Assembly: GCA_002309835.1 (NCBI GenBank)
Contig: DBYL01000019.1
Coordinates: forward strand, 7,480-71,479
Reading direction: 5' to 3'
Origin: Bacteroidales bacterium UBA1187
Lineage (GTDB): Bacteria > Bacteroidota > Bacteroidia > Bacteroidales > Paludibacteraceae
DNA: 64,000 nt
The notes beneath the pieces are model-generated. The model saw only the letters and a program-made list of their open reading frames with translations, searched no databases and was not told the origin of the DNA. The translations under genes were made by a program, and so were the position numbers. Within the stretch, counting starts at the first letter, position 1. Every line of letters starts with the position of its first letter. Shown one piece after another: positions 1-8,400 of this stretch.

Positions 1-162
1 GGTCGCTTCTTCGCTCCGCAGATCACAACGGATTTAGAGCCTACCTCCGACTCCTCTCAGAAGGGAAGAGAGGTGGAGAAACTGCTCATCCATGATAAAT
101 TATATATCCGTATCAACGGCGTATTGTATGACGCAACGGGTAAAACAGTCAATTTGAAATAA
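1..162 (+). CDS. C-terminal end of a secreted surface protein (partial)
   Basis: The reading frame is open from the first base of the window and stops at TAA 160-162, so only the last 53 residues are visible. They are hydrophilic and end in a small beta-rich segment (EKLLIHDKLYIRINGVLYD, then ATGKTVNLK). The same kind of ending, a basic residue, two hydrophobics, then two short strands around a G and a Y, closes the proteins ending at 4100 and 5383. This suggests a common C-terminal cap on secreted Bacteroidales proteins. The function of the whole protein cannot be judged. It lies 46 bases before the next gene on the same strand, so it is probably co-transcribed with it. Confidence 0.7.
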   Translation, partial: GRFFAPQITTDLEPTSDSSQKGREVEKLLIHDKLYIRINGVLYDATGKTVNLK

Positions 163-208
163 GGTATTAGTTTGAATTATAGAGCCTGTGAAGGTTCGGT
201 AAGGTATA

Positions 209-1036
209 ATGAGAAATAAGATCAAGGGTCCTCGCGGTGCAGCGATAGTATTCCTATGCATAGCGTTGGCTGCCATGTGGCTCATCGCGGTATACGGCAC
301 CTACGAGGATTCTAAACGCGAGAAATATGAGGTCCGCATCACGCCGGGTGCTGTGAGTTATGGTACTCACTCCACGGCCCTGATGCCGATGGCGGTAGCC
401 CCGGCGCGCACAAGCGTGCCGATGGTGAGCGCCAATGCCGTACATAGTTATGCGCATCATGGTCACGCGTCCGCACCTACCGTTTCGTCAGGCAAAGGAC
501 TATATACCACTTCTTCGGCCAGAGTGAAGACTATTGGTTCGGGTAATGGTGGCGGAGGTTGGGCAACCGGTAGTTCGCCATCCTCATCCTCGCAACGCGG
601 AATCAGCTATAGCAGCGGCTCGGTAAGCATGCCCACCTTGGCGATGAATAGTTCGCTACTCACCACAACATCCGCTGCGCAGAAGAATACACAAGAGACC
701 GCCACACGTTACGGTATCGGACCGAGACGAGCTAAACCGAGCCCGGGTACTACCGGCGCTGATGGAGAATGGTATGATGGAGGCGAAGGCGATAGCGATT
801 GGTGGTGGTACGATGAATACAATGATGAATGGTATCAAGTAACTACTGATGACATGCGACCAGCTGAAGATGGTACCGGTAATTTTTGGAAATATAATGG
901 AAGTACATGGGACTATGTCGATGATAAAGGCAACCCTGTATTAACCCCTATGGGAGAAACACCGTGGATAATTATGATACTACTTGCATGCGCGTACGCG
1001 TTAACTACATATAGAAAATATAAAAAGACTGCATAA
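209..1036 (+). CDS. Membrane-anchored low-complexity protein with N- and C-terminal transmembrane helices
   Basis: 275 residues with no recognised domain. Residues about 9-29 form a hydrophobic helix after a basic start. Residues about 50-185 are rich in Ser, Ala, Thr and Gly with little predicted fold. Residues 190-240 are packed with Trp, Tyr, Asp and Glu. The C-terminus is P-M-G-E-T-P, then a hydrophobic helix, then YRKYKKTA. That order (short conserved-looking motif, membrane helix, basic tail) resembles C-terminal sorting tails processed by membrane proteases, but this is inference. It is separated by one base from the next gene, so the two are surely one transcript. The start is the first ATG of the frame. 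Confidence 0.65.
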   Translation: MRNKIKGPRGAAIVFLCIALAAMWLIAVYGTYEDSKREKYEVRITPGAVSYGTHSTALMPMAVAPARTSVPMVSANAVHSYAHHGHASAPTVSSGKGLYTTSSARVKTIGSGNGGGGWATGSSPSSSSQRGISYSSGSVSMPTLAMNSSLLTTTSAAQKNTQETATRYGIGPRRAKPSPGTTGADGEWYDGGEGDSDWWWYDEYNDEWYQVTTDDMRPAEDGTGNFWKYNGSTWDYVDDKGNPVLTPMGETPWIIMILLACAYALTTYRKYKKTA

Positions 1037-1037
1037 G

Positions 1038-2834
1038 ATGAGAAAAGCAACTCTTTTCACCCTGATGGTGCTGATGACCGCTACGATGGCATGGGCACAA
1101 ACAGGTAAAAAATGCTACGACGCTATTCCTATCGGAAAGGATAATAACTTCTCGGATGAGATCAATAGTCCGACTACCAAATGGTATTCGGCGAAAACAT
1201 TCGATCTGCCGCTGACTGTTTATTTCGTTCCTAAGAACGGCGCCGCCGATGAGCCACCGATCGTTTCGATGGATTTCACTTGTACCCCCGGATGGTATGA
1301 GAATGATATCTTATGCAGTCTGTTCTGCAAAACCAGCGCCAGCGGTGGTCTGGATTTTAAACTGCCGCACTCCCCTACGTTGGAAACCAAAACCTTAGAT
1401 AACGGTACATTCGTGTACTATATGTCGATGGGTAAGCGCTATCGCGACCTGCTGCTGCAGATGGGTATTCAGGAGAACCTGACGGTGTATGTAGAGGTGC
1501 AATTCAAGTCTGCCGGTGTGCTGCGTCTGGCGCCGGATGATATGTTCTCCAACTGTATGGATGGTCCGAAATTCATGCAGTTCGGCGATACGATTCAGGT
1601 CAAAGCGCAAGATAAAGACCGTCACGTCATCGTGCCTTACGTTCAATGGATGGAGGACTCGATTCGCTACAGCTGGCAGGGCGAGAAGAAATGCGTCGTC
1701 ACGGTAGCCGGCAGTTGCGATTATGACCCGACAGACCAGATGGACGAGCGTATTCTCGAGTTCGATGAGATAGCTCCGAACAGTAGTTATAAAGTCACCA
1801 GTGAAGATATTACCCACTATGTCAAATTCGCTGATAACCAGGCAGGTATGTTCTTCGCCAAAGTATATAGCGAGAGCGATGGTATCCTTACCGTCGAGCG
1901 TATCCCGATGGCGCCTCCTGCCGAAGGAACGATTCTGCTGCACTTGGATAAACCGACGTATCTCAATGCAAACGACACGAATGCGCTGTATGCTATTCCT
2001 AAGTCATGGAAGACGAGCGTGAAATTCACTACGCCGACGGATCATATCTTCCGGATGTATGTATCCCAGGACCCGACATTCAAGCCCTCTAATGCCACTA
2101 AGTCTTACCAGTTCTACCCCATGCAGAGCGGTCACTGGTTAGGTCTCTATGCCGATGATTTAGCAAGCGTTTGGCCCGAACCGCGCGGCAACTATCTCTA
2201 TGTGCGTTTCTGCTGCTCTGAGGCCACGTCCGTCACGCCTACCGGTTGGGCTGTTTCGGACGACGATTGCGCCGTATCGACCATTCTGTTAGATCGGTCA
2301 AAGACGATTTCCGTAGCGGCGCAGTCGCCTACTATCTATCGTGTCTATTATCCTGCTATTCAGGGAGGTAGCCTTAGTTTCAAAATCACGGATAATAAAG
2401 ACCAACTCGATGTGTTGATTGCCGACACATGCGATGCTAATATTATCAAACCGAACTATAGCGGACTGATAGATAGCGACAAGAAGAAAAACAAACAAGT
2501 CATCATTTTCGATGCCGCTCGTATCGCCACATGGGCCGACGGCGTAGATGAATACGGCTATATCTACATTCGTATCCACCCTTCCAAAGCCTCCACAGTA
2601 GATATCACCTATGATGCGCCGGAGGAGAAAGACCCGGAGTATCAACATCCTACAATTGCGGTCGTTTGCGAGGGTTCGCAAGTCATCGTGAATGTCTCCG
2701 AGAACCAGCATATCGTCATCGAGGGTACACAAGAAGAATGGGATGCCGTAGTAGGAACACCGCACGTACTTCATCTGCCGACAGGCACCTATACGATGAA
2801 AGGTGAATGGGAACAGATACAGATAAAATTATAA
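1038..2834 (+). CDS. Secreted protein of unknown function in a surface-protein cluster
   Basis: 598 residues. A clear signal peptide (MRKATLFTLMVLMTATMAWAQ) is followed by a Cys- and aromatic-rich beta-type sequence. The mature start (C-Y-D-A-I-P-I, later TTKWYSA) resembles the opening of each repeat module in the 1686-residue protein at 5432, which begins C-x-x-A-I and has a W-Y core about 20 residues later. It ends with a beta-rich tail (HLPTGTYTMKGEWEQIQIKL) but lacks the long T9SS domain. Probably an exported or surface protein. No enzyme motif is visible. It is preceded by one base of spacing and followed by a promoter at 2852. Confidence 0.65.
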   Translation: MRKATLFTLMVLMTATMAWAQTGKKCYDAIPIGKDNNFSDEINSPTTKWYSAKTFDLPLTVYFVPKNGAADEPPIVSMDFTCTPGWYENDILCSLFCKTSASGGLDFKLPHSPTLETKTLDNGTFVYYMSMGKRYRDLLLQMGIQENLTVYVEVQFKSAGVLRLAPDDMFSNCMDGPKFMQFGDTIQVKAQDKDRHVIVPYVQWMEDSIRYSWQGEKKCVVTVAGSCDYDPTDQMDERILEFDEIAPNSSYKVTSEDITHYVKFADNQAGMFFAKVYSESDGILTVERIPMAPPAEGTILLHLDKPTYLNANDTNALYAIPKSWKTSVKFTTPTDHIFRMYVSQDPTFKPSNATKSYQFYPMQSGHWLGLYADDLASVWPEPRGNYLYVRFCCSEATSVTPTGWAVSDDDCAVSTILLDRSKTISVAAQSPTIYRVYYPAIQGGSLSFKITDNKDQLDVLIADTCDANIIKPNYSGLIDSDKKKNKQVIIFDAARIATWADGVDEYGYIYIRIHPSKASTVDITYDAPEEKDPEYQHPTIAVVCEGSQVIVNVSENQHIVIEGTQEEWDAVVGTPHVLHLPTGTYTMKGEWEQIQIKL

Positions 2835-2851
2835 GAAAACTGACAAAATAC

Positions 2852-2882
2852 TTGCGTATTTCAAACTTTTTTAGTATCTTTG
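2852..2882 (+). promoter_or_regulatory. Bacteroidota-type promoter for the 2904 gene
   Basis: TTG at 2852-2854, a 20-base spacer, then TATCTTTG at 2875-2882. This matches the -33/-7 consensus of the primary sigma factor of Bacteroidota. The -7 box covers a TTG codon that opens the downstream frame at 2880, so that codon cannot be the start. Confidence 0.8.
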
Positions 2883-2903
2883 CGGCCGATTTTTTGCACA
2901 CAT

Positions 2904-4100
2904 ATGCGTAACGCACGCGTACATATGAGATTAGGATGGTTCACCCTCTGCTTTATGCTGCTTGGGGTTAGCTCATCTTTTTCTTTACGCGCACAAGAGC
3001 GCGCAGGCGCCACTACCGCTACGGCTACGCCTATTATCGATACGACTACCCTACTCGTGCAGAGTGGTGCTAACTACGTTCGTTTCGAGCCGAACCGTCT
3101 GCCGGCGACTATCGTCTATATGCCGGATACGGCTTTCGGTCCTACGCCGGTGGCATTGCTGTTAGGCGACACGCTGGTGGCCAGTATGCGTTTTGAGGAC
3201 TGCCAGATGGTGTGGTATTGGTCGGTAGGTGAGGAAGAGAATGCTGCGCTGGTAGAACTATACGCGCACGAGAGCGCAACCATACAGGCACGTCCGACGA
3301 TACAGTACGTAGAGAGTTGGTCCACCATAACGGGCTGCGATAGTATCATTTATCAGGGCGTGAAATATACGGAGAGCGGCATCTATCCTCTTGATACGGT
3401 GATTCTGGAGTCCCGCGACCGAAGGATAGATCTGTTAGACCTGCATATCAACTATACGCAATACGAGGAGGTTTACGCTACGCAGTATTTCCCCTATACC
3501 GGTCCTTCGGGCAAGAAATATACGGAGACGGGCGACTATAACGATACGACGATGGCTCTCAACGGATGCAATAAGATCACAACTATCCATCTCGTCATCG
3601 ATCCGAGTGCTGCAGAGGCAGATACGGTCTTCTTCTGCACAGGTTTCAATACCAAGCATGAGGAGTTTATCGCGGAGGGGTATGTGCGTCGCTATGAGCC
3701 CTATACCTTCCAGTCCCCGAGTGAGTGGGATTATATGGAGGGCGTGATTGTGAGCGGTGAGCCGGAGCGCACATTAGTGGACATGCGCCGCGCGGAGACG
3801 AACCTGCGCGAGCACTATGTCAATGGTCTGACGCCGGTAGAGTTTATCGCATGGTCGGTATGCTACGAGGGTGCAACGACCTATGTGCCGCTGACCGTCA
3901 CCAACGAACCGCAATGGGTGGATGCCGGATATATAGCTATCCAGGTGCAGTTCCGCTGCGGCGAGGTATATAATACTCAGTTCCCGACGGATATCGACCA
4001 ACTGAGCATAGAAGCCGCTCCTATCAAACGGCTGGAGAAAGGACGCGTAGTCATCCTCCGCGGAGGTGAGAAATATACAATTTTGGGCACGAAGTTATAA
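2904..4100 (+). CDS. Secreted adhesin-like protein with GCDSI-type repeats
   Basis: 398 residues from ATG 2904; ATG 2925 is also possible and gives the cleaner signal peptide (MRLGWFTLCFMLLGVSSSF). The longer frame from TTG 2880 lies inside the promoter and is rejected. Mature residues contain segments of the form G-C-D-S-I-I-Y, then Y-T-E-S-G-x-Y, then D-T, and later GCNKITTIHLVID. This is the repeat seen in many large Bacteroidota surface proteins (consensus close to GCDSIVTLxLTV). The C-terminus (KGRVVILRGGEKYTILGTK) is the short cap shared with neighbouring genes. Probably surface-located and structural or adhesive. Its stop codon overlaps the next start. Confidence 0.65.
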   Translation: MRNARVHMRLGWFTLCFMLLGVSSSFSLRAQERAGATTATATPIIDTTTLLVQSGANYVRFEPNRLPATIVYMPDTAFGPTPVALLLGDTLVASMRFEDCQMVWYWSVGEEENAALVELYAHESATIQARPTIQYVESWSTITGCDSIIYQGVKYTESGIYPLDTVILESRDRRIDLLDLHINYTQYEEVYATQYFPYTGPSGKKYTETGDYNDTTMALNGCNKITTIHLVIDPSAAEADTVFFCTGFNTKHEEFIAEGYVRRYEPYTFQSPSEWDYMEGVIVSGEPERTLVDMRRAETNLREHYVNGLTPVEFIAWSVCYEGATTYVPLTVTNEPQWVDAGYIAIQVQFRCGEVYNTQFPTDIDQLSIEAAPIKRLEKGRVVILRGGEKYTILGTKL

Positions 4101-5383
4101 TGGCTAAGCGAATCTTTGACATACTTGTTTTGCTTGTGGCTTTTGCGTCGTGCGCATGGACACAAAATCCGTGGGACGATACGGAGAGAGCGGCGTGTGA
4201 GGTATATCGTAAAGGTATCAAAGCGCCCTACTACTATTGCGACTGCCATATGACGAGCACCTCGTTCACCTTCCCTCTCGATACCATCGTGAAGGATACG
4301 ATGTGGTTTGACGCTACGATAAACGACATCAAGCAAGGCCTCTCGGCATACTGGTTCGCCGATTGTGCAGCAACGATAGAGGTATATCTCATGTGTACCA
4401 ATAAGACGCCGATATATAAGATGACGGTGCAGCCGAATCGCATGTGCGAGATCGATGCGGCGGAGATACAGAAGAAGATAGAGGAGAATAGCGATAAGGT
4501 ACAGGAGGCTATCAGTACGCTCACGCCCCATATGCGCGTCTATCCGGAGGGCAAAGGTTCGGGTCGCGTTTACTGCTATCCGTATGATAAAGGTCCGGCA
4601 TCTACCTGCGTTGATCCCCTTCCTTTACGCGCGGGCATGCTATACATCAACGCGGACGAGGAGGCCTCTTATCGCTTAGACTACTCGCAGATACCGGCAT
4701 CGAGCAAGGCCTTCATCCATTGGAAAGAGAAGAAGAACACGCCGTGCGAGATGTGGCTGACGATGGATAGCTGTACGGGAGAAGAGATTGGGCGCACGAA
4801 ATTATCCGACTCGCTGCACGTCTATATCCTCGACTCGGCGAAACTGAATATTGCACGCGAGGGACAACGCCCTATATGGTTGCATACCAAGCATGCGGCG
4901 AATAAGACGGGACGTATCCACTACTATATCGACCCGCATTTCAGCGACCCGGCGGAAGCGGTAAGCAAGAGCGCTTGCCAAGGCAAGGCCATCAAGCAGA
5001 ACGGGCGCAACTATACAAGCGATACGGCTTTTGTAGATACCGTATGGGTGAAAGGGGATACGCTGCGTACGATGGAGCTGAACCTCACTTTCACCGCGCC
5101 GGAAATAGAGTATGATACGCTTCGTCTGGAGGAGAAAGACCTCAAACTCGGCTATCGGCATACGGACTACGGCGTCACGCTATACGCCTATGGAGATACG
5201 CTGATAGAAGTACAAGGCGCCAGCGCCTGCGCGCGCAAAGTCCTGCTTACCGTCATGGAGCCGACGGCATATGAGATAGTCATTGACGGGCAAGTGAAGA
5301 TGCGCAAGCAGATGCAAGACGGACAAGTATTCATCATCATTGATGACAAACAATATAATGTCTTTGGACAACAAACAAAATAA
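4100..5383 (+). CDS. Secreted protein with the shared C-terminal cap
   Basis: 427 residues. The ATG shares its first base with the TAA of the preceding gene, so translation is probably coupled. The N-terminus is a signal peptide (MAKRIFDILVLLVAFASCAW); a Cys at residue 18 could be a lipidation site, but the residue three before it is Phe, which is atypical. The middle has several Cys residues and a degenerate repeat (NGRNYTSDTAFVDTVWVKGD) of the kind seen in the upstream gene. The end, DGQVFIIIDDKQYNVFGQQ, is the same cap. Function unknown. Its place suggests the three proteins form one surface assembly. Confidence 0.65.
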   Translation: MAKRIFDILVLLVAFASCAWTQNPWDDTERAACEVYRKGIKAPYYYCDCHMTSTSFTFPLDTIVKDTMWFDATINDIKQGLSAYWFADCAATIEVYLMCTNKTPIYKMTVQPNRMCEIDAAEIQKKIEENSDKVQEAISTLTPHMRVYPEGKGSGRVYCYPYDKGPASTCVDPLPLRAGMLYINADEEASYRLDYSQIPASSKAFIHWKEKKNTPCEMWLTMDSCTGEEIGRTKLSDSLHVYILDSAKLNIAREGQRPIWLHTKHAANKTGRIHYYIDPHFSDPAEAVSKSACQGKAIKQNGRNYTSDTAFVDTVWVKGDTLRTMELNLTFTAPEIEYDTLRLEEKDLKLGYRHTDYGVTLYAYGDTLIEVQGASACARKVLLTVMEPTAYEIVIDGQVKMRKQMQDGQVFIIIDDKQYNVFGQQTK

Positions 5384-5431
5384 CAAACAACAAATTATAC
5401 TAACTGATTTATTAACAAATCCCAAAACAAC

Positions 5432-8400
5432 ATGAAAAAGTTTCTACTTTTCGCTGCTGCAGCCATGACGTCCATCTTTATGATGGCCGGTAACGGTAGT
5501 ACAAAAGCAAATGCGATTGACTTTGATTGGGACAATGGTCATGTGCAGGAAGGTTCTAAGACCTTGTGGTACAAAGTATCACTCGATCCTCTCTACCAAG
5601 AGGAGAACCCGTCTTTGACACTGCATATGGTCAGCCAAACGCTGCAGGACACTGTTCAGGTGACTCTTCAGGCTACTGTAGCGGGTCAATCTGAGGAACG
5701 TACGTACACTATCATGCCGGGTAAGACCCAGAGTTGGTCTGCTAATGCTGCCACCCTCGTGCGTATGAAGCAGACAGAGGTGTACATCACGTTGAAAACT
5801 GTGGCAACCGATGAGGCCGCCCGAATCAAGCTGAGTGCCAAAGTGTACGACGCTGTCGATTTGGATGAGGCTTGTAAGGATGCCAAGACGTTTAACTGGA
5901 CCAGCGGTATTACCCAGAACAAAGGTGTGCTGCAATGGTTTAAAGTAAACCTCAAGGATGCTAAGACGGCAAACAAGAAGGATGTGAAGATTACCATGAC
6001 CAACAAAGGTACCGGTAAACTGAACCTCCGCGTCGGCCAGTCTCTCGACTGTCCTTCATCCGGTTTGACGAAGCGCTCCTTCGTCCTGGAAGCCGGCGAG
6101 AAAGTGTATGACACGATCCCGCAGAGTATGATCAAGGCTGTCGCTGCTGACGAGCTCTATGTCACCTTTGACAACAACCAACCGATTGAGGTAAAAGCAG
6201 AGTTGATCGACCAGCCCGCTTCGCCGATCTTCGATTTCAGTACTGTTACCGTGGACAGTCTGCCCGTTGTGTACAACGAGGTGCTGAACGGCAAGCACTA
6301 CTTCAAGATCAACGTGCGCCAGATGAATGACTCGGCGAAGTATGAGCCGGAGTTCACCTTCCGCAACAACGGCGAGAATCCTGTGAAGATCGTTCGTAAG
6401 ATGTCGTTTGAGAATCCCGTTTGGGGATGGCAGACAAGCGAGATCGAGCTGGCCGCAGGTGAAGAAGCTGTCGAGGTGATCAAAAAGAACGTAGTGGATG
6501 GTATCAATGTAGATTCGATTCCGTATATCTACCTCGTGATCGACGCTGACGCTGAGTTCCAACTCATCGGTCGTTACAAACACGTACGCGAAGGTAAGGC
6601 TTGTAAGTCGAATATTGACTTCAACTGGGAGAAAGGTCATACCCAGGAAGGCAAAACCACGCAATGGTATGCTATTGATGTGACGGAAGCTAAACGCGAC
6701 ATCCGTGATATTAAGGTCAAAGTGGAGAATATCGGTTATGACAACGCTAAAGTAAGTGCCGCTATGGCCTTCAGTTGTCCGTATATCGACCTCCAGGAGA
6801 TGACCCGCACCATCAAACTGGGCGATTCGATCAAGACCACCGTTGCTTACTCGATGTACGCGATGATGTCGGATACCATCTGGGTAGGCGTTACTACCGA
6901 CCAGGATATCCGCATCTCTGTGGATACCGCTAAGGTAGAGACCAAGCCGGCTAATCCTAATGACCCGTGTCTGAAAGCTATTGACTTCGACTGGGAAGAC
7001 GGCGGTAAGGTATCCAAACTCGACACCGTATGGTATAAGATTGACATGCGCGAGGTACGTGACCGCAAGGAGTTCCCGACCGTTTACGTGAAGAACCTCA
7101 ACCTCACCAGTGCAGTTACCGTTTACGGCGAGCTCTCGCTCGAGTGCCCGGATACGATTCCTAACCAGACACGTTCGCTCAAACTGGCCGCAGGTGAGAC
7201 CTATTCCAAACAGCTCGCGCGTAACATGTTTGAGAATATCAAGGCTGATTCCGTTTATCTGCGTGTTGTCGCTACGGATTCGATTGCCTTTGAGATTCGT
7301 CTGACCGAAGAGGTAGAGGGATCGAGCTGTACTTCTCCTATCCGCTTCAACTGGACTTCCGGTAATGACCAGGCTGCTAATGCCAGCGTTTGGTATGCCG
7401 TTGATCTGCGCGAGGCGAAGGCAAGCACCAGCGACGTAAAGATCTCTATCATCAACAAGGGCACCACGGCCGGTAAGGGTACTGCTTATCTCGCTTACTC
7501 CTGCTTGGATGAGTCGCTGCAGAGCGTTAACTTCTCGCTCGGTACCAGCGCTTCAGATAACAAGAAGACCACTACCCTGCCTCACAGCGCATTGGAGACG
7601 GTGAACGACAGTATCATCTTCGTTCGCGTATATGGAGACATCGCGCTCCATCTCGAGGCTACGCTCGTTCCCGCTGAGGAACTGCCGGTAGAGGATCAGG
7701 TAAGCTGCGAGACGATCGCTACCGCTACCGAACTCCAATGGAATACCGTGTATACGCAAAACGGCGGAAGCCAATGGTACATCCTCAAGAGAGAGGTGCT
7801 TGATACCCTTCTGAATGGCGACATCACAGCTGAAGCACATATCTGGAATGAGGCAGGTGTTGAACTCGCTATCACCGGTGAGATCGCTTACCACTGCCCT
7901 ATCACCACGAAGATGATGAGCAAGAAACTCACCGTGAAGAGCGGCGGAGAGTTCATCAAGATGATTGCTGCCAACACTGCGCAACAGGTATCCGGTAAGG
8001 ACACCGTCCTGATTCGTCTGAAGGCTGCCGGTAAGTTCCGTTTTGAGGCACATCTCGTATCGCCGTGGAATGGAAATACGCGTGATGCTGCTCTTCGTTT
8101 GAAACTCGATAATGAGATTGAGCAGGAGGCTAACACCATCATGTGGTATCGTATCAATACAGCCGATCTCAAAGCCGTTGATAATCTTGATGGTCTGCGC
8201 GTCTTCGTAGAAGCAAAGACCCTTGCTACCAATGCGACCATCGAAGCTGCTGTATTCGAAGGCGATAGTCAAGAGGATATGATTGAGTACTTCACCGGTC
8301 GTACACTCAAACGTACAAGCGGTGCCATCAGAGCTAAACAGCATTATATCCCGGGTTATGTGATCAAGGGTCTGGCTGACAAAGTGCTCTACGTTCGCGT

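Noticed and set aside
2880..2903. TTG start for the 2904 gene
   Set aside because: The codon is part of the -7 promoter box, upstream of the expected transcription start.
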